From: Xiheimicrobium sp052034585
GTDB lineage: Bacteria > Myxococcota > Myxococcia > Myxococcales > Myxococcaceae
NCBI GenBank assembly: GCA_052034585.1
Contig: JBPOIJ010000034.1
Coordinates: 1 to 64,000, forward strand
DNA length: 64,000 nt
Reading direction: 5' to 3'
The number at the start of each line of letters is the position of its first letter. Within the stretch, counting starts at the first letter, position 1. Under the pieces are notes generated by a model. That model saw nothing but the letters and a program-made list of their open reading frames with translations, was not told where the DNA came from and did no database searches. A program made the position numbers and the translations under genes. Of the stretch, positions 24,130 through 33,426 are shown one piece after another.

Positions 24130-24815
24130 GAAGGCACCTTCCGCAGCCGGTAGCCGATGCCACGCACGGCGGCGATCTCCACGTCGTTCGCCCCGACGTC
24201 GGTGAGCTTGGTGCGCAGGTAGCCGACGTACACGTCCACCACGTTGGGCATGCCGTCGAAGTCGGAGCCCCACACCGCCGAGAGCAACCGCGAGCGCGAG
24301 AGCACGTCGCCCGCGTGCGTCCAGAGTTCGTTGGCCAAGGCGAACTCCCGCGCAGTGAGCACCGCTTCCTTGTCTCCGCGGACGATGGCGCGCTTGCGGA
24401 CGTCGAGGGTCACCGCCCCCACTTGTGGGTTCGCGCTCGTGCCCAGCCCCCGGCGCCTCAAGGCGTCGATGCGCGCCAGCAGCTCGTCGAAGTCGAAGGG
24501 CTTCACCAGGTAGTCGTCGGCGCCAGCGCGCAGGCCGGTCACCTTCTCGCCCGTCGAGCCGCGCGCCGTCAGCATCAACACCGGCGTCGACAGCCCAGCC
24601 TCTCTCCAGCGCCGCAGCACCGTGAGGCCGTCGACGTCGGGCAGCGACCAGTCGAGGAGGATGATGTCGTACGCGACGTTCTTCGCCTGCACCGCCGCGT
24701 CTTCACCCTTCGCGCAGACGTCGACCTGATGGCCCTCTTCGACCAGCCCGCGCTGGAGCAGCCTCGCCATCTGCGCTTCGTCTTCGACCAACAGGAGCTT
24801 CACGGGAGTCATCAT
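24126..24815 (-). CDS. OmpR/PhoB-family response regulator of the metal-efflux operon
   Basis: DNA-binding response regulator of 229 aa. The receiver domain (residues 5-118) has the acidic pair ED at 11-12, phospho-acceptor Asp55 in LLDWSLPD and Lys in LVKPFDFDEL. The winged-helix output domain (about 130-226) carries LTAREFALANELWTHAGDVLSRSRLLSAVWG and the ending VDVYVGYLRTKL plus IAAVRGIGYRL. It belongs to the CusR/CopR group by context. It lies 7 bases downstream of the RND pump gene and overlaps the kinase gene. It likely activates the whole operon from the promoter in front of the TolC-family gene (30116-30252). Confidence 0.93.
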   Translation of the reverse strand: MMTPVKLLLVEDEAQMARLLQRGLVEEGHQVDVCAKGEDAAVQAKNVAYDIILLDWSLPDVDGLTVLRRWREAGLSTPVLMLTARGSTGEKVTGLRAGADDYLVKPFDFDELLARIDALRRRGLGTSANPQVGAVTLDVRKRAIVRGDKEAVLTAREFALANELWTHAGDVLSRSRLLSAVWGSDFDGMPNVVDVYVGYLRTKLTDVGANDVEIAAVRGIGYRLRKVPS

Positions 24816-24822
24816 GACGCCC

Positions 24823-27800
24823 TCAGTGCGTGGAAGCAGCTTCTGCGTCAGGCGGCACGCTCGCCGAACCGCGCCGTCGGCCGATGACGACCGCGAACAG
24901 CGAAGGCAACACCAACAAGGTGAGGAGCGTCGAGGTCGCGAGCCCGCCCACCACCACCGTCGCCAACGGTCGTTGCACCTCGGCGCCCGCGCCCGTCGCC
25001 AGGGTCATCGGGAGGAACCCGAGCGCCGCCACCAACGCCGTCATCAGCACCGGCCTCGCTCGGTCGAGCGCCGCCTGCCTCGCCGCCTCCTCGGAGGAGC
25101 GGCCTTCGTCTTCGAGCTCGAGCGCACGCGACACCCAGACGACACCGTTCATCACCGCGATGCCTGAGAGCGCGATGAAGCCGATGGCCGCCGGCAACGA
25201 CACCGGCATGTCACGCGCCCAGAGCGTCAGCACGCCACCGACTCCGCCGAACGGCACCAGCGCGAAGACGAACAGCGCGGGCTTGAGCCGAGAGAAGACC
25301 CAGGTGAGCAGCGCGAGGATGCCGACGAGCACCACCGGAATGACGATGGAGAGCCGGTGCGTCGCCTCGAGCAGGTTCTCGTACTGCCCGCCCCACACCA
25401 GCCGGAAGCCCGAGGGCAGCGCGAGGTCCTTCACCGCGTCCTGCGCGCCCGTCACCGCCGTGCCGAGATCCTCTCCGCGCACGTTGAAGCCCACCACCAG
25501 CCGGCGCTCGCCGTTCTTCCGATTGATGAGCGCGGGGCTCTCGGTGCGCACCACGTCGGCGACGCGAGAGAGTGGAATCAACCCGCCCGCGGGAACGGGG
25601 AGCGAGAGGCTCTCCAGGTTCCAGGCCGTGGTGCCCGTCGTCAGCAGCCGCAGCGGCACCGCCACCGGTCCATCGAAGGTGACGCCGACATCGACGCCCA
25701 CCCGGGCAGACTGCACCGCATCGAGAATTTCCCGAGACGTGAAGCCCACCGTCGCCGCGTCGATGGGCCGCGGCTGCACGGTGGCGAGCGGCACGAACGG
25801 CGGCGCGAGCACTCGCACGTCGGCAGCGCCCGGCACCTTCGAGACCCGATGGGCCACCTCGTCGGCGGTGCGCCGGAGATCCTTCAAGTCTTCCCCGTAC
25901 ACGGAGATCGCGACGTCGGTCACCGCGCCACCGAGCAGCTCGTTGAAGCGCATCTGAATCGGCTGGGTGAAGGACGCCTCGGGTGTGCCCTCGTGCACCA
26001 CCGGCTCCATCTGCTCGACGAGCGCTTCCTTGGTGAGCCCCGGGCGCCAGCGCGAGGGGGGCGCGAGCTTCACGAAGATGTCGGCCTGGTCGTAGCCCAT
26101 GATGTCGGTCGCCACCGCCGGGCTGCCGACGCGCGAGACGACCTGCAGCACCTCGGGGAACGCGGCCTTGAGCCTCGCCTCGAGCCGGCTGCTCGCCCGC
26201 ACCGCCTCCTCCAACGAGATGTCGGGCGCGCGCACCGTCTGGATGACGAGATCGCCCTCGTCGAGGCGCGGCGTGAACTCCACGCCCAATGTCCGCCCGG
26301 CCAGCACGCCGACCACGAAGAGCACCCCGGCGCCGATCGCCACGCCCGCACGCCGCCGGAGCCCAGGGTCGAGCACCTTCGGGTAGATCCACTCGACGAA
26401 GCGCACCAACGGTGGCGGGCGCTCCGGCATGTCCTTCTGGCGCAGCACGATGGCCGCCACCGCCGGCACCCAGGTGAGCGAGAGCAACAGCGCCGCGGTC
26501 AGCGCGAACACCACCGTCAACGCCATCGGCCGGAAGAGGATGCCGTCGACGCCGGTGAGGGAGAGCACCGGCACGTAGACCAGCAACAGCACCAGCACCG
26601 AGAAGAAGACCGGCCGCGCCTGCTTTCCCGAGAGCTCTCGAATGCGCGAACGCATGCCGTCACGGGTGAGCGACTCCGAGCGCGAGATGCCGTGAAAGAG
26701 CCCCTCGACGAGCACCACCGCGCCATCGACCAGCAAGCCGAAGTCGAGCGCGCCCAGGCTCATCAGGTTCCCAGGCACGTCGAGCAGCGCCATCGCCGCG
26801 GCCGCGAACGCCATCGCCAGGGGAATCACCGAGGCGACCAACACCGAGGCGCGCAGGTTCCCGAGGAAGAGGAGCAGCACCAGCACGACCAAGAGCCCGC
26901 CCTCGAGCAGGTTCGACGCGACCGTTCGCAAGGTGGCCTTCACCAACGTCGAGCGGTCGTAGACGACGTCGATCTGCACGTCCTCGGGGAGCACCGCGCG
27001 GACCTCGGGCATGCGCGCGTGGATTCGGCTCATCACCTCGAGCGCGTTCGCGTCCCGGAGCATCTGGGCCATCAGGTAGAGCGTCTCCCCTTCCCCGTTC
27101 GCCGTCGCCGCACCGAGCCGGAGCCGCGCGCCTTCCCGCACCTCGCCCACGTCACCGACCCGCACCGAATTTCCCGACACCACCGCGGCGCCGAGATCGC
27201 CCGGTCTCGAGGGCAGCGCCTGCCCGCGCAGAAGAACCTGCGACGCCCCCGAGAGCAGCGCTCCACCAGGCGCGATGCCCGACGCGGCTTCGAGTGACGA
27301 CTTGAGCTGGCCCAACGTGAGGCCGCGCGAAGCGAGCCGCTGCTCGTCGGCCACCACGTCCCACGTTCGCTGCGCCCCGCCCCACGAGTTCACCTCCACC
27401 ACTCCGGAGACGGACTTGAGCAACGGCGCCACCCGGTACGTCGCCAGCTCGAGGAGCTCGGCCGGCGTTCGTTTCGGGGAAGAGAGCGTGACGTGGAAGA
27501 TCTCACCCAACCCACCAGTGAGCGGCGCGAGCTCGGGAGACGCGCCGCCAGGCAGCTGCATCGTCACCACCCGCTCGGTGATCATCTGCCGCGCCAGCCA
27601 CGGAGAGACGTGCGGCTCGAACACGACGGTGACCGACGAGATGCCCGAGAGCGAGAGGCTGCGCTGCTCGACGAGATCCGGCATGCCACCCAGCGTCACC
27701 TCGAGCGGGCGAGTGATGAGCCGCTCGACCTCCTCGGGCGTGAGGCCGGGCGCGCGAGTGAGGACGATGACCTGGTTGTTGGTGAGATCGGGCAACGCGT

Positions 27801-27909
27801 CGAGCCGCATGCGCAACGAGAAGACCACCGCGCCGATGGCGAGGAGCACGGTGAGCGCGGCGACCCACCAGCGCTTGTCGACCGAGAACTCGACCAGCCG
27901 GGAGATCAT
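24823..27909 (-). CDS. CzcA/CusA-family heavy-metal RND efflux pump
   Basis: Inner-membrane proton-driven pump of 1028 aa, full length for heavy-metal-efflux RND proteins. It shows the usual twelve-helix, two-large-loop layout: the N-terminus MISRLVEFSVDKRWWVAALTVLLAIGAVVF, the periplasmic pore block TNNQVIVLTRAPGLTPEEVERLITRPLE, and the fourth helix LDFGLLVDGAVVLVEG. The DFG...DGA form of that helix is typical of divalent-cation (Co/Zn/Cd/Ni, CzcA-type) pumps, whereas Cu/Ag pumps usually have a different residue set there; this points to divalent metals (established family rule, applied by eye). Its start overlaps the adaptor gene by 4 bases. It forms a tripartite system with the adaptor and the TolC-family channel. 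Confidence 0.95.
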   Translation of the reverse strand: MISRLVEFSVDKRWWVAALTVLLAIGAVVFSLRMRLDALPDLTNNQVIVLTRAPGLTPEEVERLITRPLEVTLGGMPDLVEQRSLSLSGISSVTVVFEPHVSPWLARQMITERVVTMQLPGGASPELAPLTGGLGEIFHVTLSSPKRTPAELLELATYRVAPLLKSVSGVVEVNSWGGAQRTWDVVADEQRLASRGLTLGQLKSSLEAASGIAPGGALLSGASQVLLRGQALPSRPGDLGAAVVSGNSVRVGDVGEVREGARLRLGAATANGEGETLYLMAQMLRDANALEVMSRIHARMPEVRAVLPEDVQIDVVYDRSTLVKATLRTVASNLLEGGLLVVLVLLLFLGNLRASVLVASVIPLAMAFAAAAMALLDVPGNLMSLGALDFGLLVDGAVVLVEGLFHGISRSESLTRDGMRSRIRELSGKQARPVFFSVLVLLLVYVPVLSLTGVDGILFRPMALTVVFALTAALLLSLTWVPAVAAIVLRQKDMPERPPPLVRFVEWIYPKVLDPGLRRRAGVAIGAGVLFVVGVLAGRTLGVEFTPRLDEGDLVIQTVRAPDISLEEAVRASSRLEARLKAAFPEVLQVVSRVGSPAVATDIMGYDQADIFVKLAPPSRWRPGLTKEALVEQMEPVVHEGTPEASFTQPIQMRFNELLGGAVTDVAISVYGEDLKDLRRTADEVAHRVSKVPGAADVRVLAPPFVPLATVQPRPIDAATVGFTSREILDAVQSARVGVDVGVTFDGPVAVPLRLLTTGTTAWNLESLSLPVPAGGLIPLSRVADVVRTESPALINRKNGERRLVVGFNVRGEDLGTAVTGAQDAVKDLALPSGFRLVWGGQYENLLEATHRLSIVIPVVLVGILALLTWVFSRLKPALFVFALVPFGGVGGVLTLWARDMPVSLPAAIGFIALSGIAVMNGVVWVSRALELEDEGRSSEEAARQAALDRARPVLMTALVAALGFLPMTLATGAGAEVQRPLATVVVGGLATSTLLTLLVLPSLFAVVIGRRRGSASVPPDAEAASTH

Positions 27910-28928
27910 GGCCGGCTCTCACCTTCCGCCGCGACGACTGCTTCGGCCGAGAGCCCTTCGACGACCGCCTCGGCGCCGCTGCGCGCGATGACGCGCACCT
28001 CGACCAGGCTCGAGCCATCTCCCGTCCGCACGCGAACCTGCACCCGCCCCTCGGAGTCGATGAGCGAACGCGCCGGCACCACCCGCCAGGACGGATCCGC
28101 CGAGACCCGGACTCGCCCCGTCGCGCCGACTGGGAGCCCAGCATCGGGAGAGGTGAACCAGGCGAGCCGGGCGCCGTCGGCGCTCTCGAGCCGAGGCGAC
28201 ACCGAGACCAGCTCGATGGGTCGCACCTGCGCGCCCGAGACGAAGGAATAGCGCGCCGCGGGACTCGCGCTCGCCGGGAGCCGGGCCTCGATGCGTCCTT
28301 CGCCTTCGCCCACGACTTGGATCAGCGGACGCCCTGCGGGATCTCGCACCTCTCCCACCACGGCCTCGACCGCGCTCACCACGCCAGCGATGGGCGCGCG
28401 CAACGAGACGACGCCGTCACCCGACACCAGGGCCTCTGCCGATCGATCGTTGATGCCCGACGCTCGCAGCGTCGCTCGCGCTGCCTGCGCATCGGCCCGC
28501 GCGTTCGCCAGCAGCGCCTCGACCTCGGCCAGCTCCGCCACCCGCACCAGCCCTTCGCTCTTGAGCACCTCGAGCTGCGCCTTCCGTCGCGAGAACGCGT
28601 CGACCTTGAGCTGCTCGCCAGCGAGATCGCCCGCGGCGTGGAGCAGCTCGGGCATCAGCACGTCGACCAACGACTCTCCCGCCGACACGCGCTGACCGGG
28701 GCGAACCCGCACCTTCACCACCCGCGCTTGGAGCGGTGGGGCGAGCGAAGCGACGCTCTCGGGGCTCGGCAACACGCGCGCGGGCGCTTCGAGCACCGTC
28801 GTGTCTTCGGCGCTGCGAGACTCCACCCAGCGGGTGGCCACGCTCCTCGGCGCAGAGGGAGCCTCGACCGGCGCCGGCACCGACGCGCGCTCGCACCCGA
28901 CGACCAACACCACCCAGAGCCACCTCAT
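27906..28928 (-). CDS. RND efflux periplasmic adaptor (membrane fusion) lipoprotein
   Basis: Periplasmic adaptor of 340 aa (CzcB/CusB type) that joins the RND pump to the outer-membrane channel. The N-terminus MRWLWVVLVVGCERAS is a short lipoprotein signal with the lipidated Cys at residue 12. A first barrel/lipoyl part has VVKVRVRPGQRVSAGESLVDVLMPEL. A helical hairpin follows (about residues 105-165), then the second lipoyl half (VSLRAPIAGVVSAVEAVVGE) and a C-terminal beta domain. No His-rich metal-binding extension is present. It overlaps its neighbours on both sides by 4 bases, so expression is coupled within the operon. Confidence 0.92.
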   Translation of the reverse strand: MRWLWVVLVVGCERASVPAPVEAPSAPRSVATRWVESRSAEDTTVLEAPARVLPSPESVASLAPPLQARVVKVRVRPGQRVSAGESLVDVLMPELLHAAGDLAGEQLKVDAFSRRKAQLEVLKSEGLVRVAELAEVEALLANARADAQAARATLRASGINDRSAEALVSGDGVVSLRAPIAGVVSAVEAVVGEVRDPAGRPLIQVVGEGEGRIEARLPASASPAARYSFVSGAQVRPIELVSVSPRLESADGARLAWFTSPDAGLPVGATGRVRVSADPSWRVVPARSLIDSEGRVQVRVRTGDGSSLVEVRVIARSGAEAVVEGLSAEAVVAAEGESRP

Positions 28929-30115
28929 CGACGTGCCTCCTCGGACAAGACCGCGAGCCGGAACCGAGCGAAGACCTCGTCGGCGCGGGCCCGAATGCGC
29001 CGCGCGGTGGTGGCGACGAGCGTGCGTCGGGCCATCACCACGTCCTGCGCCGTCGCTTCTCCCGCTGCGAAGCGGCGCTCGATGCCGTCGGCGGAGTCGG
29101 TGGCGGCAGGGAGGAGTTCGTCTTCCACCGCCTTCCTCACCTCCGCGGTGTGCTCGACCTCATGGAGCGCGTCCCGGCGCTCGAGCCGCTCCTCGACGAG
29201 CGCCGCGCGCTCCCGGCCTTGGGCCTGCGCCTGGGCTGCGGCGTTCGCCGAGCGCTCTCGCTGAGCCCGCTCGAAGACCGGGAGCGTGAGCTGGAGGGTT
29301 CCGACCGCAGCGAGGTCGCCTCCACCTTCGCGCCACCCGAGCGCACCGACCTGCAGGGAGGTGCCGCGCTGCGCCTCGAGCTCCACGCCGTGGGCCTTGG
29401 TGGCTTCGGTCAGCGCGGCAGCAGCCCCGACGACCGACGAGCGCGACGCGGCGTCGAGCACCTCCGAAGGCGCGACGTCGGCGAGGCGAATGTCGGGGAG
29501 CGCCCCCGCGACGAGGGTGTCGTCGTCGTCACGGCCGAGCACACGGTTGAGCGCGATGCCGCGGGAGAAGACCTCTCCCTCGAGCGAGAGCTCTGCGAGG
29601 TGGGCTTCGGCGACGTAGGCGCGGGTGACGGCGACGTCGACCTTCGTGAAGCCGCCGGCCGCCGCGCCGCGAGCGACCTTCTCGTGGAGATCGACGATCA
29701 AGGTGTGTTCCCGACGCGCGGCCTCGAGCGCACCTTGCGCCGCCCAGAGCGCGAGCCAGGCCTGCGCGGTGCCCAGGCGGAGGATTCGTCTGCGAATCGC
29801 GAGCTCGAGCCCGTCGGCTGCGCTCTCCTTGAGGGCCGTCTCGCGTCGCGAACGGCCGGCTCCAGCGAGGCTCACGTCCTGGGTGACGCCGAGGTAGAGT
29901 TCCGGGCCGGTCCCGCCGGTCTGCAGCCTGCGCCAGCCTGGTTGCACCATCACCGACGGGTTCGCGACGAGCCACGGCACCGACTCGGCGAGGGAGCGCC
30001 GCGCTTCGACGCCTTCTGCTTGCGCCTGCACCACGGGGTTTCGCTCGGCGAGCGCGAGGGCCTCGTCGAAGGTCAACGGCTGCGCGAGGGTGACGGCGAG
30101 AGCCCAGACGAGCAT
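28925..30115 (-). CDS. TolC-family outer-membrane efflux channel
   Basis: Outer-membrane channel protein of 396 aa (CzcC/CusC type) and the first gene of the metal-efflux operon. It starts MLVWALAVTLAQPLTFDEALALAERNPVVQAQ, a signal peptide followed at once by the LTFDEALALAERNP motif that opens most TolC-family mature chains. Two long Ala/Glu/Arg-rich helical stretches (about residues 35-200 and 235-395) repeat the same plan, as in the duplicated TolC fold. Its promoter should lie in the 137-base divergent region up to 30252. Operon order: channel, adaptor, pump, regulator, sensor. Confidence 0.93.
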   Translation of the reverse strand: MLVWALAVTLAQPLTFDEALALAERNPVVQAQAEGVEARRSLAESVPWLVANPSVMVQPGWRRLQTGGTGPELYLGVTQDVSLAGAGRSRRETALKESAADGLELAIRRRILRLGTAQAWLALWAAQGALEAARREHTLIVDLHEKVARGAAAGGFTKVDVAVTRAYVAEAHLAELSLEGEVFSRGIALNRVLGRDDDDTLVAGALPDIRLADVAPSEVLDAASRSSVVGAAAALTEATKAHGVELEAQRGTSLQVGALGWREGGGDLAAVGTLQLTLPVFERAQRERSANAAAQAQAQGRERAALVEERLERRDALHEVEHTAEVRKAVEDELLPAATDSADGIERRFAAGEATAQDVVMARRTLVATTARRIRARADEVFARFRLAVLSEEARR

Positions 30116-30252
30116 GGGCGTGATGTATGCGACCGGCCCCGACGCTCCCTGACAGCTGGAAAAGAGAACTCTCAGAATTGCGTCACCGCCGAGCGACAGC
30201 TCGCGACGTTCCTGTTTCCCTTCGAGCGGGGCAGTTCGGGTAAGGGGCGGCC

Positions 30253-31884
30253 ATGCGCACCGAGTTGGTTCTCGCCGCCCTCGTCGTTCTCTCCGCGTGC
30301 GGTCAGACGACGACCGTCATCGGAGGAAAGACCGCCGATGCGGGCGTCGACGCCGGTTCTGGCGGAGGCTCGTCGGGCGGAACCGTCGGTGGCGCTGGCG
30401 GTGGGCTCGCGGGTGGACGGACTGGTGGTGGAACGGTCGGCGGTGGAACGGTCGGCGGTGGAACAGTCGGTGGTGGCTCGGTCGGCGGTGGCTCGGTCGG
30501 CGGTGGAACGGTCGGCGGTGGAACGGTCGGCGGCGGAACCGTCGGCGGTGGCTCAGTCGGCGGTGGCTCAGTCGGCGGTGGAACAGTTGGTGGTGGATCA
30601 GTCGGTGGTGGCTCGGTCGGTGGCGGGTCGATGGCTGGCGGCGCATCGGGTGGCTCTGCGGCGGGCGGATCAGTCGGCGGTGGCTCGGCGGGCGGATCGC
30701 TCGGTGGTGGCTCCTCCTCTGGCGGGACCGCGGGAGGCGGAAGCGCCGGTGGCTCCGTCGCGGGCGGTCGCGCTGGCGGCACTTCGGGTGGCGCATCGAG
30801 TGGTGGCAGCACGGCGGGTGGCGCAGCGGGCGGCACGACGGCCGGTGGAACGAGCGGTGGCGGCTCCGCGGGCGGCGGCACGGCCGGTGGAACGAGTGGT
30901 GGCGGCTCCGCGGGCGGCGCGTCGAGCGGCGGCACGGCCGCGCTCCCCACTGAAATCGTCGTGGTGCTCGTCGGTGACGGCAGCGCGGCGCTGACGACGG
31001 GTGCGACCGCGGTCACCTTGCAGCGACGGCTCATCAGCACCGGGAATCTCGTGAGCAGCCTGCCCATGCCGATCGCGGCGAGCGGGGCCAATCAACCCTT
31101 CACCCTCGGCGGCACCGCGTCGGCTGACGGCTCCCTGACCCTCTCGACGAACCGCCGCACCTTGGCGCTGGCAGGCTATGCCGCGACGCCGGGAACGGCT
31201 TCGGTGCAGACGACGACGAGCGCGCGCATCGTCGGGCTCGTCAACGCCGCGGCGTTCACCGGAGGGGCGATCGACACCAGCACCGTGCTCACGACCCTCT
31301 TCCCCAACAACCCACCGCGCACCGCCGTGTCCGACGGAACGAACGTCTGGGTGGCTGGCGGGAGCGGCGGCATCTTCCGCACCACCGTGGGTTCCACCTC
31401 GACGCCCATCAACATCTCGACGGCGCCCTCGACGGGCCGGGTGCTCGGCATCTTTGGCGGCAACCTCTTCCTCTCCACTGGCTCGCCGCCGACCGGCGTG
31501 CTGCAGGTGGGCACCGGGCTCCCGCTGGTCTCCACCACCACGACCTCCGTCGTCGCGGTCGGGAGCCCCTACGGGTTGGCGTTCTTCGACGTCTCCACCG
31601 AGCCGGGCGACGACCTGCTGTACGTGGCCGACGAGAGCGCGGGCCTGCTCCGCTTCGTCAAGAGCGGCGGCACCTGGGCACAATCGGCCACCTTCACGCC
31701 CGCGGTTCGCCACCTGGCGTGCTTCCTCGACGGCGCCGACGTCGTCTGCCTCGCCACCTCGTCCTCCACCTTGCTCAAGCTGCGCGACGTCGGCCACGCG
31801 CTCGCGTCGGGAGGAATGAGCTCGCTCGGAACTGCCTCGACGAACACGGCCTTTCGTGGCCTCGCGTTCATGCCGCTCCCCTGA
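30253..31884 (+). CDS. Gly-rich lipoprotein with beta-propeller-like tail (paralogue 1)
   Basis: A 543-aa lipoprotein: signal MRTELVLAALVVLSACG with the lipidated Cys at residue 16. Residues ~35-232 are a long linker of GGGTV/GGGSV five-residue units and more varied SAGG/TAGG blocks. The C-terminal ~310 residues start at TEIVVVLVGDGSAAL and alternate strands with glycine turns (SDGTNVWVAGGSGGIF, LGIFGGNLFLSTGS, GDDLLYVADESAGL), a pattern like the blades of a beta-propeller. It ends FRGLAFMPLP. The next gene is a close paralogue with the same CGQT lipobox surroundings, the same tail and a different linker repeat. Function unknown; a surface-exposed binding protein is likely. Confidence 0.8.
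   Translation: MRTELVLAALVVLSACGQTTTVIGGKTADAGVDAGSGGGSSGGTVGGAGGGLAGGRTGGGTVGGGTVGGGTVGGGSVGGGSVGGGTVGGGTVGGGTVGGGSVGGGSVGGGTVGGGSVGGGSVGGGSMAGGASGGSAAGGSVGGGSAGGSLGGGSSSGGTAGGGSAGGSVAGGRAGGTSGGASSGGSTAGGAAGGTTAGGTSGGGSAGGGTAGGTSGGGSAGGASSGGTAALPTEIVVVLVGDGSAALTTGATAVTLQRRLISTGNLVSSLPMPIAASGANQPFTLGGTASADGSLTLSTNRRTLALAGYAATPGTASVQTTTSARIVGLVNAAAFTGGAIDTSTVLTTLFPNNPPRTAVSDGTNVWVAGGSGGIFRTTVGSTSTPINISTAPSTGRVLGIFGGNLFLSTGSPPTGVLQVGTGLPLVSTTTTSVVAVGSPYGLAFFDVSTEPGDDLLYVADESAGLLRFVKSGGTWAQSATFTPAVRHLACFLDGADVVCLATSSSTLLKLRDVGHALASGGMSSLGTASTNTAFRGLAFMPLP
30355..30950 (+). repeat. Short-period Gly/Ser/Thr/Val coding repeat
   Basis: The first half is made of 15-bp units encoding GGGTV or GGGSV; the second half has looser 12-15 bp units encoding SAGG, TAGG and similar. 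The reading frame is kept throughout. The unit differs from that of the neighbouring paralogue (18 bp), so the linkers expanded independently. Confidence 0.85.
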
Positions 31885-31978
31885 GGTGATCATTCGCAAG
31901 CGTGTCACCCCGACACGGTCGCTGAAATCGCGCGGGGGCGGCTGGTGCGCAGGTCCCTCGTCGCTCTATGTCGCGCGC

Positions 31979-33394
31979 ATGCGGTCATCACTCTCGTGGG
32001 CGCTCGCTGCGCTGGCGCTCTCCTGTGGACAAACCATCACCACCATCGGCGGGAAGATGAACGACGCCGGTGTCGTCACCGACGGAGGGACGGGCGGTGC
32101 TGGCGGAGGCGCCTCGGCGGGCGGCTCAGCGACGGCGGGAGGAAGCGCCGGCGGGACGGCGACGGCCGGTGGCTCAGCGGGAGGACGCGCTGGCGGAACG
32201 GCGACGGCCGGTGGTTCAGCGGGAGGACGCGCTGGCGGCACGGCGACGGCGGGCGGCACGGCGACGGCGGGCGGCACGGCGACGGCTGGCGGCACGGCGA
32301 CGGCTGGCGGCACGGTGACGGCTGGCGGCACTGCGACGGCGGGCGGCACGGCGACGGCGGGCGGCACGGTGACGGCTGGCGGCGCTGCGACCGCTGGCGG
32401 CTCCACGGGAGGCGGCGTGGCCGGAGGCGGAACGAGCAGCCTCGGCACCGAGTTCGTCGTGCTCGTCGTCGGCGATGGCTCGGGCGCGCTCTCGAGCGCC
32501 GCAGCGCCGGTCTTCTTGCAGCGTCGCAGCCTCACCAGCGGAGCCGTCCTCGGAACGCTCCCGCTCCCCACCTCTGCGTCGGGCGCGAACCAACCCTTCA
32601 CCTTGTCCGGCACCTCGGTCGCCGAGGGCGCGCTCACTCGTTCTCCCGACGGACGGAGGCTCGCGCTCGGCGGCTACGGCTCGGCGCCAGGCACCGCGAG
32701 CGTCTCCACCACCGCCACGCCGCGCGTCGTCGCGCTCGTGCAGGCGAGCTCCTTCACCAGCATGACGGTCGACACCTCGACGACGCTCTCGACCAGCTTC
32801 AGCGGCGCGAGCATTCGCTCGGCGATCAACGACGGCACCCAGGTGTGGGCGGCGGGAGCGACCGAAGGCGTCGTCTTCACCTCGGCGGGCTCGACGACTG
32901 CCCCAACCCTCGTGGTGAACGCGCCCTCGAACGTGCGCGGCCTCGGCTTCTTCGGAGGAAACCTGTGGGTCTCCACCGGCTCGGGTCAGGCGGGCGTGCA
33001 CCGCGTCGGGCTCACTGGCATCGGGCCTCCCACCTCGCTCACCTCCGTGTACCTCGGCGCCGGCACGAGCTCGCCCTACGGCTTCGCGCTCTTCGAAGAC
33101 GACGCCAGCGAGCCGGGGCTCGACCTCGTCTACGTCGCCGACGACTCCTTCGGGCTCATTCGCGGCTTCAAGAGTGGCAGCATCTGGACCGCCGACGACT
33201 ACTGGACGCCGATGGTGCGCCATCTCTCGTGCACCGAAGACGGCCGTGACGTCGTGTGCCTCGCGACGACGGCGACCGACCTCTATCTCTTGCGCGACGT
33301 GAACCGGTTCTCGCTCGGGCGCGCGCTCAGCTCGCTGGCGACCGCGGCGCCCAACACTGCGTTCCGAGGCGTGGCCTTCATGCCCGTTCCTTGA
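31979..33394 (+). CDS. Gly-rich lipoprotein with beta-propeller-like tail (paralogue 2)
   Basis: A 471-aa paralogue of the upstream gene. I chose the ATG at 31979, which gives a lipoprotein signal MRSSLSWALAALALSCG (Cys at residue 16); the frame is open further upstream but has no better start. After IGGKMNDAG comes a Gly/Thr/Ala linker (residues ~35-150) built on the six-residue unit GGTATA. The C-terminal ~320 residues are clearly homologous to the first paralogue: both have VLVVGDGSGAL or VLVGDGSAAL, SGANQPFTL, FFGGNLWVSTG or FGGNLFLSTG, and end in FRGxAFMPxP. Separated by 94 bases from its sister and probably in the same transcript. Function unknown. Confidence 0.82.
   Translation: MRSSLSWALAALALSCGQTITTIGGKMNDAGVVTDGGTGGAGGGASAGGSATAGGSAGGTATAGGSAGGRAGGTATAGGSAGGRAGGTATAGGTATAGGTATAGGTATAGGTVTAGGTATAGGTATAGGTVTAGGAATAGGSTGGGVAGGGTSSLGTEFVVLVVGDGSGALSSAAAPVFLQRRSLTSGAVLGTLPLPTSASGANQPFTLSGTSVAEGALTRSPDGRRLALGGYGSAPGTASVSTTATPRVVALVQASSFTSMTVDTSTTLSTSFSGASIRSAINDGTQVWAAGATEGVVFTSAGSTTAPTLVVNAPSNVRGLGFFGGNLWVSTGSGQAGVHRVGLTGIGPPTSLTSVYLGAGTSSPYGFALFEDDASEPGLDLVYVADDSFGLIRGFKSGSIWTADDYWTPMVRHLSCTEDGRDVVCLATTATDLYLLRDVNRFSLGRALSSLATAAPNTAFRGVAFMPVP
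32090..32420 (+). repeat. 18-bp coding repeat (GGTATA unit)
   Basis: Tandem 18-bp units, each encoding GGTATA with occasional GGTVTA or GGAATA variants, are preceded by longer blocks GGSAGGRAGGTATA. The repeat is in frame and forms the linker of the second Gly-rich lipoprotein. Confidence 0.85.
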
Positions 33395-33426
33395 TCGTTC
33401 AGCGCCTCTGGTTTCGAGGAGTCTCG

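Noticed and set aside
25357..27297. 646-codon antisense open frame in the RND pump gene
   Set aside because: The RND pump on the other strand is unmistakable; this frame is low in hydrophobic structure and full of His/Arg.
30355..30950. Tandem repeats as a possible CRISPR array
   Set aside because: Units are contiguous without unique spacers, in frame, and encode a Gly-rich linker.
28736..30994. 752-codon open frame spanning the TolC gene and Gly-rich repeat
   Set aside because: Crosses a real gene on the opposite strand and a real gene in another frame; has no coherent domain.
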